DNA of 64,000 nt from Thunnus maccoyii (taxonomy: Eukaryota; Chordata; Actinopteri; Scombriformes; Scombridae), in the NCBI RefSeq assembly GCF_910596095.1, contig NC_056544.1, positions 5,549,655 to 5,613,654 of the forward strand, written 5' to 3'. Numbering within the stretch: the first letter of the stretch is position 1; the number at the start of each line of letters is the position of its first letter. The notes below the pieces were generated by a model, which made no database searches, was not told where the DNA came from, and saw only the letters and a program-made list of their open reading frames with translations. Below are positions 12,785 through 41,652 of the stretch, one piece after another. A program made the position numbers and the translations under genes.

Positions 12785-13240
12785 ATTTAACCACAGTTAT
12801 TGCTGTGTGGATATTTCCATGAGCGCAGTTAAACTCCTCCTCGCTAGAGGGAGGTGTTTGAAAGCCGGGCGGACACTGGGTACCTGGGTAATCGAGGAAA
12901 CTCAAGAGATTCCTCTCTGTAGCTAACAGTTGCTAGCCGGCTAATCTCCTGGACAACGCAGTTGTGATTTTTTTTATTGTCCGTTTCAATGTTCGTGTCT
13001 TTTCCCTTTTATATTGCAGTACTTTTTAAATAGCCCGTCAGTGACAGAAACGAGGCAGACACCAACAGGAGACTTTATATACGCTGGATGTTTGGCCACT
13101 GCTGCTTTCTCCCAGGATGCTAGCACATAAGCAAGCCAGCTAGCTAGCCAGCCTGCTAAAGTAGCCAAATAGCAGTGCTGTCCGGATGCTTTGAACAGAA
13201 ACGCAGCGGATTTTGGGGAGTTTCTAGTCGGCCTTGCAAG
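12785..13240 (+). promoter_or_regulatory. cop1: cop1 promoter and 5' UTR
   Basis: Moderately GC-rich DNA directly before the cop1 ATG. A transcription start cannot be placed. An in-frame upstream ATG occurs at 13175, in a weak context (C at -3). The ATG at 13241 has A at -3 and gives the usual vertebrate MS... start, so it is preferred. Confidence 0.5.
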
Positions 13241-29525
<16,285 letters not shown>

Positions 29526-30210
29526 AGGCCCACCGGATCTTCTTTGTGTGATGAGAACTACCATCAGCCTCTCTTTGTTTGGTTGAGGATCAGTCTGATG
29601 CACGGAGAGGCCAGGCTGCCTGCTGAACCAGGACGCCGACACCGCCGGGAAAAGCTGAATAAACGGAAACTGTCTTATTTTAATGAGCTACAAATTTTGG
29701 ACAGCAAGAAAAGACTTTGGACCAGTACATCAGTGTAGAAGGAGAAGATGTGCTGTCATTTTACAGCAAAAAAAAACTGAGGACCTAGCCTGGGCACAAA
29801 ACGGAACAAGAGACTTTAGAAAGCATTTTTGTTTCTTTTCAGTAAAGTTATATCAGCTACAATAGAACACCTCTTTGTGGTTTTAGGTCAAATCAAATCT
29901 TGTACCTTTTTTTTTTTTTTAATTAAGCTGTTGCTCCTGAGGGTACAATCCAGCCAAACTCTACTAGTGTGATGCATTTCCCTTTTAAAGGCCAAAGCAC
30001 AAGAGTAAATGACAAAAATGATGTCTTCACATAAAGCTTTTAACCCCCCCTCCCTCTCCCCTCCCCATTGTTTGTCAATCTTGTTTTCCCTCTTTATGTG
30101 TAGTTTTTGTGTTTTTTTTTTTTTTGTTGTTGTTGTTTTTTTTGAGGGTTTTTTTTTTTTCCAGATTGGGAGAAACCAGTTTTAATAAATATGACTTGAA
30201 TTCATTCTGT
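29526..30210 (+). other. cop1: cop1 3' UTR
   Basis: The sequence follows the TGA at 29523-29525. A canonical AATAAA lies at 30184-30189, about 660 bp downstream of the stop, after long oligo-T runs at 30110-30165. Cleavage would be expected within roughly 10-30 bp of that signal. There is no coding potential. Confidence 0.65.
30184..30189 (+). terminator. cop1: Putative cop1 polyadenylation signal AATAAA
   Basis: A canonical hexamer in the expected position after the cop1 stop. An earlier AATAAA within about 140 bp of the stop (about 29658-29663) is less likely. Confidence 0.6.
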
Positions 30211-30589
30211 CAAGCGTATCATCAGTTCATTTGAGTGTAGAAACTGAGGTATTGTATGGAAATACAGGAAGACCAATGAATTATGGAAATATCACGAAAC
30301 TCCTCTCTGTGCTGATATCTCTGTTACTATTTGAACAAAATGAGATTTGACATGTTTGATTCTCATATAACTTACGACATTGATCTGCAACTGGATTATC
30401 TTTTTGTTTCTTGCTAGATAACCTCACAGAATCCGATTTAGCTCTTTCAAAGTAGCAGTGGAATTACTCTTAACATAGTGTAGCTTAAAAACATCTCAGC
30501 TGCGTTGTAACTTTAAGGCCGACTGCTGTTAGTTTCTGTGGAGTGGTGTTGAGTTTGACACTTTGACAGGATTTGATAAAAACCATCAA

Positions 30590-31390
30590 GACCTACCTAT
30601 TTTATGATAACTGAGTGAGAGAGGTATTAATAACTAAGAAAATAGTAAGATGAGAAAGCCTTCCTGAATAGAGAGGTTTTTAAAAGAGTCTAGGGTCTGT
30701 GCTGCCCTCAGATGGTTAGGAAGGTTGTTTCATAAGCATGATGCACCCCCCCCCCTATGGTACAGAGCTTAGTACTCAGAGCCCAGAGGAGCAAGCAGCT
30801 GACAGACCTGATGGTGCGGGTGGAGGCTTGTAGTGTGATCAGTTCCTGTAGGTAGGGAGGTGCATATCTGTTGATGGATTTGTATGTGAGTAGCAGGACT
30901 TTGCATCAATCCTGAAGGAGACAGGAAGCCAGTGCAATGAAAACAGAATTGTTGTTATATGTTTATGCTTTCGCACTCTCATCAGGATCCTGGCAGCGCT
31001 TTTCTGAATGTACTGGAGCTTCTAGACGCTCCTGCCAGGGATCCCTGTGAAGAGCTCATCGCAGTAGTCCAGTCTTGAAGAGATGAAGGCATGGACAAGT
31101 TTTCTGCATCTGACAGCGTTAGTGAGGGACAGAGTTTGAGGATTTTTTTTGAAATGCTAGAAAGAGGTTTTGCATAGATGTGTTATATAGTCATCAAAAG
31201 TCAGCTGAGGGTCAAGCCTACTATTCAGATGAGTGACTGAGGAGGAAAAGGGGGATGTCCTGTCAAAGCTGAGATGAGGGATGACTGAATGTGGTGTTGA
31301 GTGCCAGTAAGCAGAGTTTCAGTTCTGCTGCTGTTTAACTGGAGGAAATTTGTGCTCATCCAGGCCTTTATCTCCTTAAGACAGGTATTT
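30590..31390 (-). pseudogene. Non-LTR retrotransposon fragment, reverse transcriptase C-terminal part (L2/CR1-like)
   Basis: Read on the minus strand, broken frames give the typical fish LINE tail: a CLKEIKAWMS start, a segment resembling ISSRLDYCN near 31060, then LHWLPVS, an APPYLQELI-like segment and LRAAQTLDSFKK. Several frameshifts and stops interrupt it. The YADD polymerase motif is not present. It lies antisense to cop1 and xrn1. Confidence 0.7.
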
Positions 31391-32329
31391 ATACAACTGA
31401 ATAAATTATTTCGAAACTATTTTGTCATGTTTTATATTTTTGGTATTTTCGAGCATTCTCTCGACTGAGCTTATATGTGTGAGTGATGTGTTTACTGCTG
31501 TCATCGCTAATGGCTTTCATATGTGGTGCTTGAAGCTTGTTTGAAATAGTTATCTTTTAAACCTTCAGTCTCGCAGCGGATCAGACACACTTCTGTATTA
31601 GCTGAAACAACAAAGAACCACTAAACGGCGTCTGGGGCTACTTTACTGCATGTGTGAAACATGCATCCAATGTGGCTCTGCAACTCAGGAAATTTTACAT
31701 GGGCTTCTTTAATGTGATGATAAATGAAGAAAACAAAGGATTAGCGGTTGGCTGATTAAGTCTCAACAGCACAACAGGGAGTTTCAACTCTCAGATCTAC
31801 AAGATGAAAGTTACATGAAGAGAAATTTGAACAGAAAATGACAAAAAAAAATACATGAGATAATGCAACAATATTTATAAAGGTGTGTTCTAAGGCATTC
31901 CACAATCAAGACTCTAGATTAGGCGGGAAGGGTGAGCTATTAAGTTTGTGTGCACATTCGTATTTGTCTGTGCATGTGTTTACAATAATCTCACTGTCTT
32001 GTTCATTACGGCTCATTCATTTGCTCATTTATAAAGGCCTTATGGTTGTTCATTAAAGTAAGATAATTTTGTATCATATTTATTAAGTGTTTAACATTTC
32101 TTTATTCCTACAATCTCTTTTCTACTATCTTCTTAATTTTCTTTATTAATAAACTGTAGTAATCATGACGATATGTGTTTTTTGTAGAGCATGTCCACAT
32201 ACGATTGAGAAGAGTTCAAACTTATATTAACAATATTCTACAGTAAAATTATTGAAAAACAGATTTTTACAGTATGTTTATTCTCCCGTGACAGTTTATT
32301 AGTTACATTTAACTAAAACTAGTGCAGCA

Positions 32330-33330
32330 ATAAACCCGTCCTTCATTGAGGTTAAAAGTCTTTTAATCTGTTTTAGAGAGGTGTTGATTGACTTTATGGT
32401 CATTTTAGAGGCCGTGGGTTGTGGTGCTGTTGAACTGTGTTGGGTTATACTGAGAACTCTATAACAGATTAAATAAAAACATTCAATTCATATGCTTGCA
32501 CAGGTGTTTTCAATGAATTTGGCTAATTAGAACTCTGCTCAGGTTGGAGTTGCGCAGAGCTGTGCTGGAATTTTTCACTAATAAGAATAAGGTACATTTA
32601 TTTGGTTTGTTGGGCAGTGTTGAGTAGTATTATTCTAGAGTTCCCAGCATGCTCTGTAATAATCTTGGAAAAGTGACCGTGAGTCTAGTTTTCTTTCAGC
32701 TGTCCAACAGATTCTCTTGATCTCATTAATACTGTTATTGTTTAACCATGGGGAGATTCTGTCAGTTGACCTCTTTTTAACTTTAGTGCATTATTGAATT
32801 TTTTACCATGTCATTTAGAGAGCAGTCATAACCGTATGGCTCAACTGATCTCATAATATTAGAAAACATGTTTCAGCCTTGTCATCTAGGAATCTCTTCT
32901 GAACCAAAAAAATCCCTTTTAGTCTTTGTTGAGGTTACGTTGGTGTTAAAGAACACACAGTGATGGTCTTATGCCCTTATGTTATTACTAAATCTAGAGT
33001 GTTACCATGCTGATGAGTGGCTTCATTTACATGTTGGGTGAGTTCAAAGCTATCCAGTAAATTTATAAGCTCCACAGCTTTGGAGTCAATCTTTTTATTA
33101 ATATGAATGTTCAGATCTCCATTCAGGATCATATCTAGTTACACCAAGTAAGATCAGCTCTGAGAATTCCTGTAGAAATAGTGATGAACATCCTGGTGGC
33201 TGATACACTGTAATGATAAGTACTGATAATTCTGCTATGTGTTCCAGAGCAAGATATTCAAATGACGTAAATTCACCCAAGTCAATGTCATCACACACAT
33301 ACTGTAAAGTAAATGGCTGCAATCCCTCCT
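32330..33330 (-). pseudogene. Non-LTR retrotransposon fragment, apurinic-type endonuclease domain
   Basis: On the minus strand, 33322-33098 reads DIDLGEFTSFEYLALEHI then an ITVYQPPG segment. A frame shift leads into GDLNIHINKKIDSKAVELIN (catalytic GDxN motif, about 33120-33050) and HGNTL. A degraded SDHYCVFF appears near 32950, matching the terminal SDH of these endonucleases. Stops and shifts show that it is dead. Its order relative to the piece at 30590-31390 fits one element transcribed leftward. Confidence 0.72.
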
Positions 33331-34127
33331 CCTCTCTTGTTTTGCCTGATTGACCGATTATTGAAATTAGAGTTAGGAGGGAGTGATTATACTGTGCACT
33401 ATGTGATGATTTTCTACAAGTGGTGAAAATACAGCTGGAAATGATAGATTAGAACCACTGCACAAGAGTTTAAAAGAATGATCATTTGCTACTTTAGCTT
33501 TTACTAGAAGGTCTGACTGAACTTTTGTGTTGAAGTAATGGCTGGTCAAGCAAAAACAGAGACAAGCCGCATCAAATAACTGAGAATTAATTCAGTTTCA
33601 TTCACACATTGTACAGCTATAGGCAATACTCTGCATTTAATCATCTCCCTATTGTGAACAGAAACAGTTGTTATGAACTCTATATGAGCTGCCTGCATTG
33701 GGTTATTCTCTTGAAAATAATTCACTTTTGACCACTGACATCCACAACAAAATGAGCTTTTAGTAATAAATGTGTATTGAGACAGCTACTTGCTTTCTAC
33801 AGACAACTATAACCACCAACCAACCACCAACCATTTATACACAACATGACTTTGCTGCCAACATCATAAATCTCGCCATAATTAAGAAGTCATATTACTT
33901 ATGTTATGTATTTTGCATTGAGCTGTTTGAGGACGACCAGTCTATCGTCAGTCTTAATAGAGTTACCCCACTCCCATCACGAAAAAAAATACATGAACAT
34001 ACTGAGAGCCTAGTTATATTTTTATAATTCCTATAATAGAACCATGAGGAAATTTCATGATTGTGTCAGTGGTTCATGATGTCCACATAGCCGACTCCAG
34101 GGAGAGTCAAAATACAAAAAACATGAT

Positions 34128-34158
34128 TATAATATATATCCAATATATATATATACAT

Positions 34159-34192
<34 letters not shown>
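34128..34192. repeat. (TA)n(TG)n microsatellite
   Basis: An AT-rich dinucleotide stretch passes into about 12 TG units. Confidence 0.88.
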
Positions 34193-34269
34193 CATAATGA
34201 CTTTTAGTAGGTCAAATATGATTATACTGTGCAACTTAACAAGGTTTCTTCCATTTTTTTCCCCCCGTT

Positions 34270-34400
34270 AAAGGGTTTTTAAGGGAGTTTAAAGACAGAG
34301 GATGGTGTATTGCTGTACAGCTTGTAAAGCCCCCTGAGACAAATTTGTGATTTGTGACACTGGGCTATACAAATAAAGTTGACTTATTTTGACTTGAAAA
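34270..34400 (+). mobile_element. LINE/SINE 3' tail fragment
   Basis: The text 'agacaaatttgtgatttgtg' followed by 'gggctatacaaataaagttg' and a TTGACTTATTTTGACTTG direct repeat matches the 3' ends of common fish L2-type elements. Only the tail is present. It is oriented opposite to the LINE pieces at 30590-33330, so it is a separate insertion. Confidence 0.5.
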
Positions 34401-34750
34401 ATGCAATATTGTGAGAATTTTTATTTATTTAATTGTCACCATTTTTCAATTATGTATCTATTTATTTTCTGGCGGGAATAGGTTTCCAAACAGGGAGATG
34501 AGGAAACAAAACCAAAACAAAAACAAAAAAAGGAACTTGCGTTTTCCGAGAAGCGGCGGAATATTTTAGCAGACGGACCACGGACAACTAGCTAGTTAGC
34601 GGGGCCGTTGGAAACAAAACCGGACTCCACTGAAAGCAAGTTGTCATATTACCCAGTTAAACCTGGTCTGTGTTCAGTCTCTACAAAAGTCTCTCTTCAG
34701 TTTGGACTTTGTTATAATTCGGGGCAGAGACTGGGAGTTCTGCGGTGAAG

Positions 34751-37700
34751 ATGGGAGTGCCGAAGTTTTACCGCTGGATCTCGGAGCGCTATCCGTGTCT
34801 GAGTGAAGTTGTGAAGGAACATCAGGTAGGAAACCAGAGATGTTTTAGCTTCACAGCTCAGCTAGCAGCTGGCTATCGGGGAGCTAAGTGTAGCGGGCCG
34901 TGAAGTTGTATATCACATAGCTTACCTAACTAACAGGACAGCTCTCATGTTACCACACAGGCACCTTCGTTATTTCATAACACACACAAACAACGACGGA
35001 ACGGCATTCCAACACTAACTAGCTTGATATTTTGCTCCTCTTCATGTAACACATTATAACAGGTCGGAGTGACTATAACTTAGCAAATGTGTTTACCAGC
35101 CAGTAGTTTGGTCTTTGTTGGGCAGGAACATTCTGAACAACAATAAACCTCTCACAGTCAGCTAGCTGGCGTTAACTAACTATACTCTAACAAGAGCTGA
35201 ATAGAGGCTTCAGCTAGTTACTGTTGTGTGGTAGTTTACAGCCGCCATACGTAACAGTTAGTTGCTTAAAATGCAATAATTATGTGGGCAACCTGCAATT
35301 TTCATTAACGGGAAATAATTTAGTTAACCTCAAATTGGTGACTTAGTTATTTAGGAACTTCAGCGGAGCAGAAGTGGACCTTTGGTGACCTAGTTTGCTG
35401 AGTAGTGGGGAAGATTATATTTCACTGTGTGAGCAGCAGTTTCATCAGCTGGACGTTGCTCAGTGTCACTGAGGTTGTGTAAGACAGTTCCGATATGTGT
35501 GTAAAGCCAATATAAACAATTTTTAATGTCATCAGCTTTAGGCTGGACAAAACTGGATATGAAAAATAAGTTTGCATGCCTCTCCCTGTTACTTAAGGTC
35601 ACCCCAACCTAACAGGAACAAAATACACCAGATTAGAGCTGCAACCATTAGTCGATTCATCAATCGGTTGCCAAGTATTAAATTAATTGCCAACTATTTT
35701 TGATAATCGGTTAATTGTTTTGAGTCTCTTTTCTTTTTTTTCAGAAGAAAATTGCCAAATCCTCTGATTCCAGCTGTTCAATGTGAATGTTTTGTGATTT
35801 CTTTATGTTATGGACTGTTGATTGGAACAAAACAAGACATTTTGAGGCTGTTGTTTTGCGCTGTGGGAAACAGTAATAGTCATTTTTCACCATTTCCTGA
35901 CATTTTATGGATCAAACAAGTAATTGATTTAATGGAGAAAATAATCGACAGGTTAACTGATAAGGAAAATAATGATTAGTTGCAGCCGTACAACAGATAG
36001 CACTTAAATCTCCTTGTTAGAAAACCAACATGTCAATGTTACGGGAGAGTTTACAGGTTCTTTGTCTGCATCAGTTTGGAGGAACACACTGTAATGTGTT
36101 TGTTTATTAACAAAGATGAGCTTCATGGCCCCAAATTGGTCATGTCAAGGATACCCCACTCACAGTCACACACTTATTTTGTGTATATTTTACAATTTAT
36201 CACACATAGTCATTGCATTTCTTTTTGTTTGTTTTTTCTTCTCAGATTCCAGAATTTGACAATCTCTATCTGGACATGAACGGGATCATCCACCAGTGTT
36301 CCCACCCAAACGACGAGGATGTTCACTTTCGCATTTCTGAGGAAAAGATTTTTGCTGACATCTTCCACTACCTGGAGGTGCTCTTCAGGATCATCAAGCC
36401 ACGCAAGGTCTTCTTCATGGCTGTGGACGGTGTGGCGCCGAGGGCAAAGATGAACCAGCAGAGAGGACGGAGATTCAGGTAGAGAGAGAGAGAGGGATGC
36501 AGAGAGGAAGAGACAGGTTTCCCCTCTGTTTGTGGATCAGATGATACCCAGGACTTTGATTACCCTTCATTATTCTTTTCTCAGACCCTTCTTGTATTCT
36601 CTTTTTGTTATCTTGGTTCATGTATAAACTGCTTAATATGAATGAGCTCCAAACACACTAGAAATAAAATGCAACATCTTTTGCTTTGGTAAAGACTGAA
36701 AAAAAAAAAAAAACCCAGTCTGCAGGCAGCTGCAGCTTGAGACTGATCCGCTCTCTTTCATATCTCCTCGTGTGTGTGTTGTGTGTGTGTGTGTGTGTGG
36801 GTGGATGTCTGTGTGTCTAGGTCTGCCAAAGAAGCAGAGGAAAAGATTAAAAAAGCTCTGGATAAAGGAGAGGTGCTTCCCACGGAGGCTCGCTTTGACT
36901 CCAACTGTATCACTCCTGGTAGGGATGCTCTAAAGCTTTACACAAAACGAACAAGCTACAACTCACACGTTAAAACTGATAAAGGAACTATAGTGGAATG
37001 TGTATAGTGGATACTTGTTCATTCCAGGAAAGGAGAAATGGACGGTTCAATCCAGTAGCAATTGTTTTTTTTCTATTATTATATAAGAAAAAAAATCTAA
37101 ATCTAATAAAAGACCAAAACCAACAACATGTAATTCCATCTCTTCGTAGTTACCAACATCTCTAAACTATGTGTGATACTCCGAGGTCGTTCATTCCTAC
37201 TGAAGACAGAAATCTTTAATAGGTCACAAATATCCTTTAGTTTCATTTATAAAGGCTCAGTCATTTCCTAAAAACTGGTGAACTTAACTACTATATTTAG
37301 TAGATTTGGAGGCGTTAGTCATCATTCTTATGTCTGTGAATCAGCACACGGATTCATTCCTCTTCATAAGACATTGATGTCCCTTTGTATCCTATTATAC
37401 TTCACGATGCTAACATATAATTACACATCTTTCTTCCAGGGACTGACTTCATGGCGAGACTTCAGGAGCAGCTTAAGTATTTTGTCCACAACAAGCTCTC
37501 CACTGACAGGCTGTGGCAGAATGTCAGAGTCTACCTGTCTGGTCATGAGGTGCGTGTTTGAGTTTGTGTACGGCTGATTGTGTAAAAACCGCTCCTGATT
37601 CTATGACAGGTACTTAGCGTGTGTGTGTTCTCTTCCTTTATAGACGCCAGGAGAGGGAGAACATAAGATCATGGAGTTTATTCGCTCTGAGACAGTCAAG

Positions 37701-40636
37701 CCGGGTCACGACCCTAACACCCGACATTGCCTGTACGGCCTGGATGCTGACCTGGTAGGGTTTGTGTATAAAACTTCGATTCGGGTGTAGATCGTTATCG
37801 CTGGAAAGCTTTTTGATGCTCACACCGTCTTGTGTCGTAGATCATGTTGGGTTTGACCAGCCACGAGCCAAATTTCTCCCTGCTCAGAGAGGAGGTCCGC
37901 TTCGGAGGAAAGAAATCCCAGAAAAGGTTTCATACGCTCTCCTCTCCTCCTTCTTTATTTGATGTTTTCTCCAGCGTTATGCACATGTCCGTTCTGTCCT
38001 ACTCTATTCTAAAATGTTCTTTCTCTTTTCTGAACTCCGCTCTTTTCTTTTGTTGTAGGATAACGGCTCCAGAGGAGACAACTTTCCACTTGCTTCACTT
38101 GTCTCTGATGAGGGAGTACATCGACTACGAGTTCTCTGAGATCAGGGTGAGACACACACACACATATATAATACTGAATAAACAATATAGTTAGCAGACT
38201 CATGTAAAAGCCTAGATTAATTATTGAAACATAGCAGAGTAAATGTTGGTATATTGTTTGGTGTCTTATTAAATACCACTTTACTACATGCAGTCTGTGT
38301 TCTGATTATGTTTATGGATGTTTTTTTCAGAATCACATTGGTTCTGATTATGACTTGGAGCGAATAATAGACGACTGGGTTCTAATGGGCTTCCTCGTGG
38401 GAAACGATTTCATCCCTCACCTTCCTCATCTTCACATCAACCACGACGCTCTGCCGTTGCTGTATAAGACCTACATCAGCGTACTGCCCAGCCTGGGGGG
38501 TGAGAGACAAACAGACTTTTTCATTTATCTTGTTTTAATATCGAAATAATCCTGAAATGAGTTTCAAAACAGAGTTCACAGTGAGTTTAATTAACGTTTT
38601 ATTTTGGTTTGCCTCGGAGAAATGTTTTTGTACAATGACAGTGGGTGAAATCCAGGACTGTAGTGTGTGTGTGTGTGTGTGTGTGTGAAAACTGACATTT
38701 GGATATTTGACTCACCATTTCTGAACAGTTTTCCTTGTCTTCCTGCTGATGCCTCATGTCTTATTGTCTGTATCCTCTTTTGTCTTCTTAAAGGCTCAGT
38801 TTTTCAGTTCCGTAGCTTATAAAAACTTTGTTAAGATTCACATACATCAGATACAAAACTGAATTGAACTTTTTTTTTTTTACGTAGGTTATCTGAATGA
38901 GAACGGCCACCTCAACCTCAGAAACTTCGAGAAATACCTGGAGAAACTTTCTGAGGTGAGACAGTCAATGACCAGTTTATCTTTTATTACATAACATAAT
39001 TAATAACAAAATATGCTATTGTCAATATTGAAGATGATCATTTATTTTAAGAGCAAATAATTAATAATAATAATTTGCAGATTATTATGATATTCAATGT
39101 GCAGATTTAAACAAATTTATTACACCATGAATAGTTGATAATCTGTGGTTTTAGGAATTAGTTAAAACATTTTAATTTGGTTGTGCTGTTATATTTTTGC
39201 ACTCTGTATGTTTTAAAATTATGAAGTTTATATAGGAAATTAGCAATATAGTGAATTGTTACTCAAGTGAATCTACAACCACAAGTCTAAACAAACAAGT
39301 ATCAGTCCTGGAGCTGACATTAAGTGATCTATTTGTTAGGGCTTTTATGAGTTATGACATGGTTGCATGTATTCTGACAAGCCATCATTAGAATCTCTTA
39401 TTTCTCTTCAGTTTGACCGGGAACATTTTAGTGACGTGTTTGTGGACTTGAAGTGGTTCGAGAGTAAAGTGGGTAACAAGTATCTGAATGAGGCGGCGGG
39501 ACTGGCAGCAGAGAAGGAAGCTGCCAGCAAAGACACCAACAAGGAGGTAGTGCTGCAATAAAATACACCCAACACCCACTAAATGTTTTCAGGTATAGTT
39601 TCAGTCCTCTATTAATAAATCCAATGATTTGTCTTGTGTGTGTAGGATTCAGCTCTGGCAGCTCTGAGCTCATCAGACAGAGTGATGATGGGAGAAGGAA
39701 AAGGAGCAGCGGCAGAAGATGAGGAAGAAGAGGACGATATGTTTGAAACGGAGTTCAGACAGTTCAAGCGCACATACTATATGACCAAGATGGGTGTAGA
39801 TGTGGTGTCTGAGTAAGTGTGTTGAAACAAACCTTAAATCTAGATCTTATATAGACAATCATAAAATGTCTGTACATCAATTTATCACTTGTAAGTGACC
39901 CTAAAATATGTTTTATTCTCATGTTTTCAGTGAGTTTCTGGCCCAGCAGGCCAAATGTTATGTGGAAGGTATCCAGTGGATTCTCCACTACTATTACCAT
40001 GGTGTTCAATCCTGGAGCTGGTGAGACCATCTTTTATTATCTCTCTTATTCTCTTTGTTTCTTTTCATTCCAGCAGCCTGAAGAGGTCAGATAACTTATC
40101 ACTCACAGCTCCATATATTTCTATACAGCTGAAATCAATCTTTTAAATATCGCGTATATGTCTTTCCAGGTACTACCCCTACCACTACGCTCCCTTCCTG
40201 TCTGACATCAGGAATATATCTGGGTTAAAGTTGACCTTTGACCTTGAAAAACCCTTCATGCCCTTCCAGCAGCTGTTGGCAGTCCTGCCTGCTGCCAGCA
40301 TGGCGCTGCTACCTGAGAGTTACAGGGTAACACACACACACACACACACACATCTAAGCACACACACACTCATACACACAGGTGGATGCACAAGTTGCAT
40401 ATTTCATATGTTTCACATATTCTCAACATGTAGAAAACAATTTAAAAAGTAGTAAATATCAGGGCTCATGCAAGACTCACGTGTGAAGTAATAAAAATGA
40501 TGTTTTGATGTTTCAGCACCTGATGACCAGTGAAAACTCACCCATTATTGAGTACTACCCTCTTGACTTTAAAACGGACCTCAATGGCAAGCAGCAGGAG
40601 TGGGAGGCTGTGGTGCTCATTCCCTTCATAGATGAG

Positions 40637-40668
<32 letters not shown>

Positions 40669-40949
40669 CGGTGGAGGAAAAATAATGCCACAGTTGAAAA
40701 AAAGCATCATAAACCTCATAATTATACAGTATGTGCTTATGTTGCATTTGTGTGCTTGTGTTATTTTAACAGAGGTGCTTGCTAGCAGCCATGGAGCCCT
40801 ACAATCATAAGCTGACTAAAGAAGAGAAAGCCAGGAATTGTCACACAGAGTGTGCCGTCTACACATATGACCCTGAAATGGACTTCACATACCCCTCCAA
40901 CCTGCCTCAGCTGTTCCCCGACATCGTCCACTGCCATGCCAGGTAGATC

Positions 40950-40981
<32 letters not shown>

Positions 40982-41652
40982 CACAGCCCTGATACTGATT
41001 TAACATTAAATTGATTTCTCTTTATTTTTTTTTTTTAATCTGCCAGTCCAGGTTGGTTTCAGAAAATACCTTTTTTAACCGATCCCACATTTTCATCCAA
41101 CACAGCCAAAGAAATTCAGCCAGGACACTCAGTCATTATGAGTATTTCACTGCAGGCTAATGGAATTGTGTTTGGTTGTTACAGGAAGGCAAACATTCCC
41201 ATGGATGCCTGGCAAGTGGGGTTAGACCACATCAGCAGGCATGTGGATCACTCAGCTCTGTACTTCTGTGGCTTCCCCACCCTGCAACACATCAGACACA
41301 AGGTAGGACTGTGTGCAGGCGTGACAGTACGCCTGTGTTAGATGGCTGAGTCATTTAAACGTTCAAAAGGATCTGGTGCTTTAACTTTTATACGCTGAAG
41401 CTACACACGTTAAAGTGCAACACTAATGTTGAGTTTAAGACAAAATGTGTTGATGTTTTGTAGGTTGTTTGGAAATATAATAAATAGAGAATGATAACAA
41501 ATATATTTAATGCTCTTTCTTTCTCTTTTCTTCCCCCCCCCCTCTCTCTCTCTTAGTTTAATAAGAAGAAGAGCGGGGTGGTCGTGTTCCAGCAGAGCAG
41601 CAGAGGGGAGAACATGATGCTGGACATCCTTCCCAGTCAGGAAGGAGAGCCG
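34751..41652 (+). CDS. xrn1: xrn1 exons 1-17: nuclease core (residues 1-697)
   Basis: Exons: 34751-34825, 36246-36478, 36821-36918, 37440-37549, 37644-37754, 37841-37926, 38059-38146, 38331-38499, 38888-38955, 39412-39546, 39646-39812, 39931-40020, 40170-40326, 40517-40636, 40773-40942, 41185-41302, 41557-41652. Exons 1-9 (residues 1-346) hold conserved region 1 with every metal-binding acid. Exon 10/11 encodes the variable acidic linker ([13 protein letters not shown]). Exons 12-17 hold conserved region 2 ([44 protein letters not shown]). Confidence 0.95.

Larger units (their letters stand above)
31391..34750. other. cop1-xrn1 intergenic region and xrn1 5' UTR
   Basis: Mostly non-coding AT-rich DNA around the LINE pieces. 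The last 250 bp (about 34500-34750) become more GC-rich and directly precede the xrn1 ATG, so they probably hold the xrn1 core promoter and 5' UTR. The transcription start cannot be fixed by eye. Confidence 0.5.
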
